Of a stretch of DNA of 64,000 bases, positions 28,326-35,852 are shown piece after piece (within the stretch, counting starts at the first letter, position 1; each line of letters starts with the position of its first letter). Below the pieces are notes generated by a model, which searched no databases, was not told where the DNA came from, and saw nothing but the letters and a program-made list of their open reading frames with translations. A program made the translations under genes and the position numbers. The DNA is from JARRLC01 sp050290865 (GTDB taxonomy: Bacteria > Pseudomonadota > Alphaproteobacteria > Rhizobiales > Rhodomicrobiaceae): positions 171,355-235,354 of the forward strand of contig JBNKIW010000003.1 of assembly GCA_050290865.1 (NCBI GenBank), read 5' to 3'.

Positions 28326-29228
28326 CTACAGGCCGCGCGCCCATGCCGGACGCAGCGGGGCGCTCTCGGGCGAGGCGATCGCCGTGTGCAACTGGCGCAG
28401 CAGGCGCTCCTTGTCGGCTCCCAGCGTGCCTTTCAGGATCAGCCAGTTCGAGGCATGGTCGCTGCGAAAGACGGTGCGTCTCAGTTCCAGCGCGGAAAGA
28501 AATACCTCCATCTCCTGCATCAGACCGACGACGCCGAGCGGCTCCCAGCCCGGGAAACAGGCGCGGAAGCGGTCCTCGCCCTTCGGAAAACTCACGACCA
28601 GCGTCGCCAGATATTCGGGCTGCGCGGCGTTCATCAGCGCCGCCGAGTTCATCGCATGCTGCCGCGACAGCGCCTGCCCGCCCAGCCCATTCAGGATCAT
28701 GACCGAGCGCTTGATGCCCGCCTCGCCAAGCTTTTCCAGCGCGTCGAGCGTGGTGGCATAGGTCTCGCCCTTGTTCACCCGGGCCAGAACCTCATCGTCG
28801 CCCGATTCCGCGCCGACATAGACCATCGACAGCCCGAGCGCCGCCAGGTCGCGCAACTCCGCCGCCGATTTCCGGCGCAGATTACGCGGCAGGCAGTAGC
28901 TGGACACACGGCGCACGCCGGGCCATTCGCGGCGGATGGCTTCGAGCACATTGGCGAGGCGCCGCGTGGACAGCACGAGCGCATCGCCGTCCGCCAGGAA
29001 AACGCGGCGGATATCACCCCCGAACGCGCCGGCGCAGCGGCGGATGCTTTCAAGGACCTCGGCCTCGCTGCGGGTGCGGAAGCGCTTTTGCGGCGCGGTG
29101 TACATCTCGCAGAACGTGCAGCGGCACCAGGAACAGCCGTCGGTCAGCGGCAGGATGAGCGACTCCGCTTCGCTCGGCGGGCGATAGACGGGTTCGACAT
29201 AGCGGATCGGCGAAAGATCGTGTGGCAA
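28326..29228 (-). CDS. Radical SAM protein
   Basis: 300-residue radical SAM enzyme. The [4Fe-4S] motif is C32-x4-C37-x2-C40 within GCSWCRCTFCEMY, the spacing seen in a subgroup with GCPWNRCTFC; an additional Cys at 35 replaces the usual Asn. Later SAM-binding features: FLADGDALVL (residues about 77-86) and MVYVGAESGDDEVLARVNKG near residue 145. It lacks a B12-binding N-terminal domain. The gene is monocistronic, with its stop 6 bases from the convergent dnaE2 stop. Reaction unknown. Confidence 0.88.
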   Translation of the reverse strand: MPHDLSPIRYVEPVYRPPSEAESLILPLTDGCSWCRCTFCEMYTAPQKRFRTRSEAEVLESIRRCAGAFGGDIRRVFLADGDALVLSTRRLANVLEAIRREWPGVRRVSSYCLPRNLRRKSAAELRDLAALGLSMVYVGAESGDDEVLARVNKGETYATTLDALEKLGEAGIKRSVMILNGLGGQALSRQHAMNSAALMNAAQPEYLATLVVSFPKGEDRFRACFPGWEPLGVVGLMQEMEVFLSALELRRTVFRSDHASNWLILKGTLGADKERLLRQLHTAIASPESAPLRPAWARGL

Positions 29229-29327
29229 GGGAGCAGCAACCGTCCTGTCGGGTTATGGAAAGCATAAATCATACCGCACGGCGTCCGGACTGTGAACCGG
29301 CGCTGAGCATAGACGCTGCCCACATCG

Positions 29328-29843
29328 CTAATGCAGCAGGACGCCCCCCGCGAAAATCGCCGGCGCCACCGCCAGCGCCGCAATGCTGATCGGGATGCCG
29401 TAGGGGCACAGCCCGTTGCGCGCCCACCGGCAAACCTTCGCCAGAACGGGCAACTCGGCCAGCCCCGGATACTGGTTCAACGCATAGCGCAGCGCCACGA
29501 GGCCGAGCGCGAAGGCCCCGCCAGCCAGCGCCAGCAACACCGCGAAACGCGCGCCTTGCGCCGGTCCGGCCCAGAGCATGACAGCGGGCAGATATTTGGC
29601 GTCCCCCGCCGCCACCCAGCCGAGCGCGAAGAAAATAAAAAACAGCACGAAGGTCGCCCCCGCCAGCGCGAGATGCGGCCAGACACTGCCCGTTCCGCCC
29701 GCCAGAGCGTAGGCGGCGAAAGAGGCAACGAGCACCACCGGTATCACGTTGGGTATCCGCAGCCGCGTGAAATCGGACACGAGCGCGTAGATCACGCAGA
29801 AGACAAAGATGAGCGCGAAAAGAGCGTGGAGCATGGGGTTCAT
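29328..29843 (-). CDS. cpaA: A24 family prepilin peptidase (CpaA-like)
   Basis: 171-residue polytopic aspartic peptidase of the short CpaA/TadV type, which cleaves Flp prepilin leader peptides at the inner membrane. The catalytic aspartates are D24 in SDFTRLRIPN and D81 in AAGDAKYL (GD motif). About six transmembrane helices are seen. The long N-terminal methylase domain of PilD is absent, as usual for this class. No tad/cpa pilus genes are nearby, so it serves a locus elsewhere. It starts 18 bases after the Cys-motif gene upstream, possibly cotranscribed. Confidence 0.87.
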   Translation of the reverse strand: MNPMLHALFALIFVFCVIYALVSDFTRLRIPNVIPVVLVASFAAYALAGGTGSVWPHLALAGATFVLFFIFFALGWVAAGDAKYLPAVMLWAGPAQGARFAVLLALAGGAFALGLVALRYALNQYPGLAELPVLAKVCRWARNGLCPYGIPISIAALAVAPAIFAGGVLLH

Positions 29844-29861
29844 CGATTGACGCCAGCGGAT

Positions 29862-30257
29862 TCAAACATCGGGGGGGTCCGGCAAGTCCATCCAGCTCGT
29901 GAACTCGTCATATTCGAACAGGCGGTCGCCGTCGTCATGCCATTTATTGAAGGCGGCGTTCCAGTAGCCGATGATCATGCCCTTCTGCTTGCAGAATGCA
30001 CCGCGCCGGAACAGGATGACGGCACGGTCGTCCTTGGGATGGGTCGAGAGGCGGCGCCATTCCTGAGTCTTGTCTGCCCGCGGCTGCCACTCTCCGCACC
30101 AATGAATGAGCCGCGTGCGGCACCATGAGAAATTGCTGTGAGGAGGACCACGGCGGCACTCTCCGGTCTTGTCGTCGAAATAAAGGCGGTTTTCAGGATC
30201 GGGATCCTGGCAGAAGAAGCGGCAATTGGCGCAGCGCTGCTGCTTGGGGTCCAGCAT
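29862..30257 (-). CDS. Small protein with CxxC-type cysteine cluster
   Basis: 131 residues from the ATG at 30257, preferred over an in-frame start 33 bases upstream because the Cys cluster then sits at the N-terminus. Cysteines at 9, 12, 16, 34, 46 and 54, in the pattern CANCRFFC...GECRRGPP...WC...WCGEW, look like a zinc or iron-sulfur binding module. The C-terminal half is charged and Trp/Asp-rich, without membrane segments. I know similar CxNCRFW...CRRxPP modules in unnamed proteins but not a function. It precedes the prepilin peptidase. The 235-base region upstream (30258-30492) shows nothing. Confidence 0.7.
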   Translation of the reverse strand: MLDPKQQRCANCRFFCQDPDPENRLYFDDKTGECRRGPPHSNFSWCRTRLIHWCGEWQPRADKTQEWRRLSTHPKDDRAVILFRRGAFCKQKGMIIGYWNAAFNKWHDDGDRLFEYDEFTSWMDLPDPPDV

Positions 30258-30492
30258 TAGTGTCCGCCCCGCCGTCCGGCCACTCGCCATACCTCGACAC
30301 CGCCGTCCCGCGGCGCGATCGTCTCAAATCGGCTCACCCGTGCTCCCAATCCCGCGGCCATACTGCGGATCGTCCCGACGCGCCGGTCTCCGGCCCCGCA
30401 CATCGCCGTCCGGCGGCTCTTCGGGGCGACACTAACATCGCACGATGGTGGGAACAATTCCCGTTCGCCCCTCTGCATCCCGCGACGCGCTC

Positions 30493-31593
30493 TCATTCAT
30501 CGTCGGGGAAGATGTCGCAGGCGGCCCGGTGATCGGCGGCCGCTTTTTCCAGGCGGGCCACGAAATCCCGCGTCTGGGCATCCACGTGAAATTCGTCGCA
30601 GCGGCGAAGAATCCCGGCGATGAGCCGCAACTGGCGCTCTGCCTTGTGCAGACGGTCCTGGTGCCAATGGTGGGCCAGCGCTCTGACCGCCGTTTCCACC
30701 GCCTCCCCGTTCGAGCGGGCGCGCAGAGGCTCGGCCTCTTCCCTATCCACCGCGGCCAGGGCGTTCAGCGCGTCGCGCAGCGAGATCAGCACGACGTCGC
30801 GGAAGAGCCGCGTGGTGTTGTGGCGAAGACGGGTGAGGATCTTCAGTTCGTCGTTCTGGTTGCGGACAGCATCCTTGTAGGTGACGAGAAGAAGCGCGTT
30901 GCGACGCCGCCCCGCCGGAATTGCCGTCCAGTCGGCGCGTTCGCTTTCCTTCCAGGCCTGCGTCGCGAGCGTGCACCAGATGGCGATATCGACCGTCCGG
31001 AACGCGGCGGCGATGGCGGGGCCCGCACTGGCGGGCGGGAAGGCGCGCGCTTCCATCATCACCACCGAGCGCAGGATGTCGTTCGGCAGGCCGAGTTCGA
31101 CGAGCTTGCCGGCCGCCGAGGGCGTGTTGCTGGGAAGGCCGCCCAGAACCGTTTGCGCCGGTGGCGGCGGCGCCGTGCAGTCCGTGGCGCTGTAAATGAC
31201 GTTGGCCACCGGCGCGGGCGTATCCGCAGGCGACTCCGGCTGGGCGATGCGCGTCACCGCCCGGGAGGTCAGCCGTGTCCTGGTTCCATCCCGGCCGACC
31301 GCATACATCTCCGGTTCGCTGGCGTAATACACCAGAAGATACGCGGCCTGACCGGCCAGGCCGCCCGAGGGCAGCGCCTGCCGCTTCAGGAGGAAATTGA
31401 TGGTCGATGACTTGCCCGCGCGATCCTCTCCGAAGACCGCAAGCCGTATCGGCCTGTCGAGGCCCGATTTGAGGCGCGCAAGCGCGCGCCCCGCCGAGCG
31501 CAGGCGGGGATTGCAGCCGAGCGTTCCTGCGACGGCCAGTTCGTGACACATGGCGTCGAGGTCGCGGAGCAGGCTTTCCTTTGCTGCCGGCAT
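30493..31593 (-). CDS. Dynamin-like GTPase-domain protein with degenerate G3
   Basis: 366-residue P-loop protein. The G1 loop GEDRAGKSS is intact (G55 to S63), and a G4-like VTYKD ends at residue 241. Between them, where dynamin-like proteins have a DTPG (G3) motif, the sequence reads SVVMMEARAFPPAS (about 176-189), so the catalytic DxxG is missing. The following VDIAIWCTLATQAWKESE corresponds to the segment after G3 in dynamin-like proteins. It may bind nucleotide but hydrolyse it poorly. It lies downstream of the full dynamin-like gene on the same strand, separated by 468 bases holding two palindromic elements. Role unknown; membrane remodelling is an inference from the partner. Confidence 0.72.
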   Translation of the reverse strand: MPAAKESLLRDLDAMCHELAVAGTLGCNPRLRSAGRALARLKSGLDRPIRLAVFGEDRAGKSSTINFLLKRQALPSGGLAGQAAYLLVYYASEPEMYAVGRDGTRTRLTSRAVTRIAQPESPADTPAPVANVIYSATDCTAPPPPAQTVLGGLPSNTPSAAGKLVELGLPNDILRSVVMMEARAFPPASAGPAIAAAFRTVDIAIWCTLATQAWKESERADWTAIPAGRRRNALLLVTYKDAVRNQNDELKILTRLRHNTTRLFRDVVLISLRDALNALAAVDREEAEPLRARSNGEAVETAVRALAHHWHQDRLHKAERQLRLIAGILRRCDEFHVDAQTRDFVARLEKAAADHRAACDIFPDDE

Positions 31594-31740
31594 GGGTTCA
31601 GCGCTCCCGTGCCGCGGTTGTCATGCGGATCATCGTCCAGCCTGTTGAGCCTCTCATCTGTTTCGCACCGCGTTGCGACCGTCCCCGCCGAAGCAGGACC
31701 GTACAATGCGTGCCGATGGATTTGAAACACGCGGCAAGGC

Positions 31741-31822
31741 CTAGTACAGCCCGCAAGCCAAGTTCGTACCCCGTTTGCCGCACGCGCTTATACGAACTTG
31801 GCTCGCGGATAAGCTGTACTAG
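31741..31822. repeat. MITE-like palindromic element A
   Basis: An 82-base inverted repeat. Left arm 31741-31768 begins CTAGTACAGC and continues CCGCAAGCCAAGTTCGTA; right arm 31791-31822 is its complement with one mismatch and a four-base insertion; the loop is 22 bases. The ends are CTAG...CTAG, consistent with a TA target duplication as made by Tc1/IS630-type elements. No coding capacity. It is in the gap between the two dynamin-like genes (31594-32061), which otherwise contains only element B and short flanks. Confidence 0.85.
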
Positions 31823-31835
31823 ATTCAATATGTTG

Positions 31836-31919
31836 CTAGTACGCCTGATCCGCGAGAAGTCCTGAAAGCACTCGCGGCAAATGGGTCAGGACTTCTTAGC
31901 TGAGGCGTACTAGTACGCC
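31836..31919. repeat. MITE-like palindromic element B
   Basis: A second inverted repeat 13 bases after element A. Outer arms CTAGTACGCCT (31836-31846) and its complement (31903-31913) are perfect, as are inner arms AGAAGTCCTGA (31855-31865) and its complement (31886-31896); the middle parts differ. The right end extends into a 16-base perfect palindrome GGCGTACTAGTACGCC (31904-31919), as if a further end had been joined there. With element A it makes a composite of about 180 bases that recurs in decayed form at 52391-52552. Confidence 0.85.
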
Positions 31920-32061
31920 CCGGCCACCATTGCGGCGAGCCGGAATGTGTCCATATTCGGTCACGACATGGGCGCAATTGCGTCCGTTCACAACTCGCCG
32001 ACAGAATTTTGTGGCATCGGAAACCTTCCGCCCACAAGCTGTAGATTCTGTCGGGACGGGC

Positions 32062-34233
32062 TCACCCCTCTTTCATATAGATGCACTGCCGCTTGACGTC
32101 GGCCGCGTCCACGGCGAGCTTTTCACAGCGCAAGAGATGGGCGTGGCCTTCCGCCAGGATTTCCTCGCGCAAGGCTGATGCGCGGGCCTCCGCGTCGGCC
32201 GGTTCGGCGCCGGTCAGGCCTTTGTGCGCTTCGACCCACTGCTGCAGTTGCTGCGCAATCGGATAGATGGCGCTGTAGCTCAGATAGCGCAGACGCCGCA
32301 GAGCCTCGCTGACATGGTCCTTCAGAGATTCGTCGGCGGCGAGAAACAGTCCGTCGATCAACTCGACGAATGCGCCGTTGATCAGCGCCTTGAACTCGTC
32401 CGCATCCGCTGCGGTGACCGGCCGGGAGCCGCGCGCCTGCCAGAAAGCGTCCATATCCAGAGCCGTTACCTTGCTGAGCGGGATGATGGAGGGCGCAGGC
32501 ACGTCCGCGGCCTGGAAACCGAAGCGCAGGATATCGTCAAGGTCGGGCAGCGCGTCCTTCACGGTCTGGCGCAGCGCCGCCTCGGCCTCCTGCTGCTTGA
32601 GAAGAAGCTGCTTGGCGGTTTGCGTGAAATATGTGTAGAAGTCCTCGGCGAGCTGCGAGCGCAACACGAAACTCGCATCCTGGAACTCGGCGCGGAACGC
32701 CGCATAGATGCCGAGCTTCAGGAGGTTTTCGCGCTCTTTCTCCGCAAAGCTGTCCACCGAGTAGTGCATGAATTTGCGCAGCCGGTCGAGTTCGGAATGC
32801 GCCAGGGCGGTGAACTCGGCCGTCGTCGCCTGCAGAGCCATCTCCACATGGCTCAGCAGATGTTCCAGCCGCTTCAGGTGGTCGAGGGCGTTGGCGCGGA
32901 ACCATTCGTCGGCATTTCTTGCACTCGTGGGACGCGCGCCCTGCAGCGTTTTCAGGCCATAGCGGACGGAAATGGCGGTGTTGTCGGCCACGGCCCCGAT
33001 GGTGGACGCAGCGGGCAGAAGCCGCTCGGCGGTCACCGAATGGCCGATGAGCTTCGAGATCGCCGCCACGATCGCCGGGATGCCGGAAAGCTGGTAGAGC
33101 AGTTGGGCCACCCGCTCCGCCGGCCAGCCGGCGCCGGGGCGGCCGAAATTGTTCTCGCCATGCAGGGCCTGCACCTCCGCATAATCGGCGAGAGCGGGGG
33201 TGAGCACGTCGGCCATCTCCGCCTCGTCGGCGCTGAGCGCGGCATTGCCCCAGTGCGCGCTCGCCAGGATCACGGGAATCTCGGTGTGCGGGAATTCCCG
33301 CCGCAGACTGGCGCGGACGTGTCCGATGAGTTTTTCGCCTTTCGTCGCTATGCCATCGACGATATCGACGCGGTTGACCACGGCGATGATGCGGTCCTTC
33401 TGCAGGCCTTTCAGTATGCGCAAAAGCGCCAGATCACTTCTGGACAGAGGCTGCTGCGCTGTCAGCACGACGAGGTAGATGTCGGCCTCGCCGAGATCGC
33501 CATGCGTGATTTCATCGCGCACCAGGAACGGATCGTTGACGCCGGGCGTGTCGATGATGACAGAAGGGTAGCCGAGCGGTTGCCCCTCCAGGAAGATATC
33601 CGCGGTACGTGTGATGTCCGAGTAGAAGCGCTCCTCCCCGCCTTCTTCGGCGGAGTGAGGCGTGTCGGCGTAATCCCCCGCGCTGACATAGCGCTCCAAT
33701 GTGGAGGACGTCACCGCGGAGAGAAGATGGTGCTTGCCCAGGAGCGAGGGATATTTCGGCCCCAGTCTCTTTTCGGCGCGCCGCCGCAGCTCTTCCAGCG
33801 GCGTTTCCAGCTGTTCGGGGCGGAACGCGGAGTGGCGCTGCATGGACATGGCGCCCGCCCTACCGCCGGACATGATACGGTCCCATTCCTCGTCCGAGAA
33901 AAAGTGGAACAGCGCGGTGTTGGCCTTCTCGGGCGGGGCGCCGAAATGCAGCTTGGTGATGACCGCCGTGGACGGGTTGATATCGGTCGGCAGCAGGTCG
34001 GGCCTGCGCATCAGCGCGTTGATGAGCGAGCTTTTTCCCGCCTTGATCTGTCCGATGACGGCGATCCTGCAGGTATGGGCCGCGAGATCGTCGATGAGGC
34101 CGTTCAGGAATGTGGCCGACCGGCCGTTCACCTCGTTCTCGAGCCCTTCGCCCAGCCCGATCACGCGGCGCTTGATCTCCCCCAAGCGGGTGGTGATGCG
34201 GGCTTCGGTCAAACTTGCAAAGCTGTCCGCCAT
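32062..34233 (-). CDS. Dynamin family GTPase (bacterial dynamin-like protein)
   Basis: 723-residue bacterial dynamin-like protein. The ATG at 34233 follows GGAGACGACA; a start ten codons upstream is less likely. GTPase motifs are complete: G1 GQIKAGKSS (61-69), G3 DTPG (228-231) and G4 NRVD (287-290). The large C-terminal half is helical (roughly 400-720), with heptad patterns expected of the stalk/neck, and a hydrophobic segment around ISKLIGHSVTAERLLPAASTIG near residue 400. There is no obvious transmembrane paddle. Family members fuse or stabilise membranes and often occur as adjacent pairs. The second, degenerate GTPase gene lies downstream. Confidence 0.9.
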   Translation of the reverse strand: MADSFASLTEARITTRLGEIKRRVIGLGEGLENEVNGRSATFLNGLIDDLAAHTCRIAVIGQIKAGKSSLINALMRRPDLLPTDINPSTAVITKLHFGAPPEKANTALFHFFSDEEWDRIMSGGRAGAMSMQRHSAFRPEQLETPLEELRRRAEKRLGPKYPSLLGKHHLLSAVTSSTLERYVSAGDYADTPHSAEEGGEERFYSDITRTADIFLEGQPLGYPSVIIDTPGVNDPFLVRDEITHGDLGEADIYLVVLTAQQPLSRSDLALLRILKGLQKDRIIAVVNRVDIVDGIATKGEKLIGHVRASLRREFPHTEIPVILASAHWGNAALSADEAEMADVLTPALADYAEVQALHGENNFGRPGAGWPAERVAQLLYQLSGIPAIVAAISKLIGHSVTAERLLPAASTIGAVADNTAISVRYGLKTLQGARPTSARNADEWFRANALDHLKRLEHLLSHVEMALQATTAEFTALAHSELDRLRKFMHYSVDSFAEKERENLLKLGIYAAFRAEFQDASFVLRSQLAEDFYTYFTQTAKQLLLKQQEAEAALRQTVKDALPDLDDILRFGFQAADVPAPSIIPLSKVTALDMDAFWQARGSRPVTAADADEFKALINGAFVELIDGLFLAADESLKDHVSEALRRLRYLSYSAIYPIAQQLQQWVEAHKGLTGAEPADAEARASALREEILAEGHAHLLRCEKLAVDAADVKRQCIYMKEG

Positions 34234-34679
34234 TGTCGTCTCCACAAGGCCGGTCCCGCGCACAGGTTTCTCATCCGGCGGCAGGAGTGCCGGTCATTCA
34301 TATATATATGTATTTCGGCCGAGCGCGGGAAAAGACTTCAAATTCAAAAGCTTGCCCAGCATACCCTGGCGTCGCCCAGTAAGCGCGAAAGCAAAATATT
34401 TACCCGAAGGTTATTCACTGTCCTTCCATATACGTCCTATATCGCATCTGGCGGCCATCCGCAGGGCTACCCCTGACCCGCCAGCACCCTATGTGCGGCG
34501 TCACAATTGACAGCACAAAGGCTAAAAACCGGCATTCAGTCAAGATACCACAAAGTGGCGAGATAAAGGTTGTATGCTGCAAAAGTCCGGACGATGCGAG
34601 ATTTTCGGATGGGCTGTGTTTTTTGTAGCTGAAGTGAGGGCTTCGCGTGGCGCCGCCACCTTGATGGAAGGTGAAAGGG
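34234..34679. other. Divergent intergenic region, promoters only
   Basis: 446 bases between the dynamin-like gene (minus) and the SDH protease gene (plus). No coding frame with conservation is recognisable. It has an A+T-rich stretch around 34300-34320 (CATATATATATGTA) that could serve the leftward gene, and a TTGACA at 34507-34512 facing right without a good -10. Nothing else seen. Confidence 0.3.
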
Positions 34680-35528
34680 ATGGAAAATTTCTTCTCCGTG
34701 ATCTGGATCCTGCTGCTGCTGTTCGCCCTGCAACCTTTCTTGACCGAGCGCTTCATGGCGCTGCAGCGCGCCAATACTATCCGCGCTATCGAACGCTCCG
34801 AGGGCACGCGGGTGATCACTATGATTCACCGCCAGGAAAGGCGCAGCTTCTGGGGCTTCCCTGTGTCGCGCTACATCAATCTCGAAGACGCGCAGACGAT
34901 CATCGCCGCCATCAAGGACACACCGCGCGCCGTCCCCCTCGACCTTATCGTTCATACACCCGGCGGCATCGTGCTGGCGGCGATGCAGATCGCCAGGGCG
35001 CTGCAGGCGCATCCCGCGCGAGTGCGGGTGATCGTGCCGGTATACGCGATGTCCGGCGGCACGCTGATCGCGCTGGCGGCCGACGAAATCGTGATGGGGG
35101 AGTTTTCCGTGCTCGGGCCGATCGACCCGCAGCTAGCGGGTTTTCCCGCCGCGAGCATCGTCAAGGCGCGGGATTCCAAGCCCGTTCATGAGGTGCACGA
35201 CCTGACGCTGGTCATGGCCGACATGGGCGAGAAGGCGCTGGCCCAGGTCAAGCGCGGCGCCGTCGAACTGACCAGGGAACGGCTCGGCGAGGAACGCGCC
35301 GCAGCGCTCGCGGAGAAGCTGGCGGGCGGATACTGGACACATGATTACGCGCTGACCGCGGAGGAGGCCCGCGATCTGGGGCTGCCGGTGAAAGTCGGCG
35401 TGCCGCCGGAGGTTCTGCGGCTGATGACCTATTATCCGCAGCCGGTGCAGTCAACCGGCGTGGAGTTTCTCCCTGTCGATCCGAATGGCCGCAGGCCGCA
35501 GATGCCCGTGCCGGGGACGACGCGCTGA
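34680..35528 (+). CDS. Membrane-anchored SDH/ClpP-like serine protease
   Basis: 282-residue protein of the serine dehydrogenase proteinase family (SDH_sah, PF01972; ClpP/crotonase fold). Residues 1-20 form an N-terminal membrane anchor (FFSVIWILLLLFALQPFL). The nucleophile motif is in VPVYAMSGGTLIALAADEI (Ser in MSGG, about residue 126), preceded by the oxyanion stretch VHTPGGIVLAAMQIA; a downstream His/Asp could complete the site. The ATG at 34680 has AAGGTGAAAGGG before it. The gene is divergent from the dynamin-like gene. Substrate unknown; related proteins resemble signal-peptide peptidase SppA. Confidence 0.85.
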   Translation: MENFFSVIWILLLLFALQPFLTERFMALQRANTIRAIERSEGTRVITMIHRQERRSFWGFPVSRYINLEDAQTIIAAIKDTPRAVPLDLIVHTPGGIVLAAMQIARALQAHPARVRVIVPVYAMSGGTLIALAADEIVMGEFSVLGPIDPQLAGFPAASIVKARDSKPVHEVHDLTLVMADMGEKALAQVKRGAVELTRERLGEERAAALAEKLAGGYWTHDYALTAEEARDLGLPVKVGVPPEVLRLMTYYPQPVQSTGVEFLPVDPNGRRPQMPVPGTTR

Positions 35529-35566
35529 CCCTGCCGCGCTGTCAGCTTTGCCGCGCAGTAACGGTG

Positions 35567-35833
35567 TCAGCGCCCGCAGGACACCACGCATTGCCGGGCA
35601 CAGATCTGGAACTGGGTGCGGTTGCTGCTCTTCGACCGGCAGCGCGCCATGCAGCGATCCATGCAATTCCGGCCTTCCGCTACGCGAAAATCGTATGGCT
35701 TCGGTGTCATCGCCGGACGGACCGCCTCCTCTCCGGTGCACGAGACGACGGGCGCTGCAAGCGCCTGAACGGCGTGGCCAAGAATGAATGTCACGAGCAG
35801 TACCGCACCTGCTCTCGTCATGTTGCCTAGCAT
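35567..35833 (-). CDS. Small secreted protein with twin CX3CX3C motif
   Basis: 88 residues from the ATG at 35833 (84 from the alternative ATG at 35821). Signal peptide: MTRAGAVLLVTFILGHAVQA with cleavage near ALAAP. The mature peptide of about 60 residues has a lone Cys (VSCTG) and two CX3CX3C arrays, NCMDRCMARC and ICARQCVVSC, separated by 13 residues. Two facing helices cross-linked by disulfides, or metal or heme binding, are possible. I do not recognise a family. It lies 19 bases downstream of the ABC-F stop region on the opposite side of no other gene, so it may follow ABC-F in one transcript. Confidence 0.65.
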   Translation of the reverse strand: MLGNMTRAGAVLLVTFILGHAVQALAAPVVSCTGEEAVRPAMTPKPYDFRVAEGRNCMDRCMARCRSKSSNRTQFQICARQCVVSCGR

Positions 35834-35852
35834 GTCCGGCACCTCACGGATG

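Noticed and set aside
31741..31919. Reading the paired hairpins as a tRNA or structured RNA gene
   Set aside because: No cloverleaf, no T-loop consensus and no terminator; the near-perfect long arms with CTAG ends fit a transposable palindrome better.
32224..34476. 750-codon plus-strand open frame opposite the dynamin-like gene
   Set aside because: High G+C keeps the complement of real genes open. The minus strand carries complete GTPase motifs, a proper start and ribosome site; the plus-strand product is Arg/Gly-rich with no family features.
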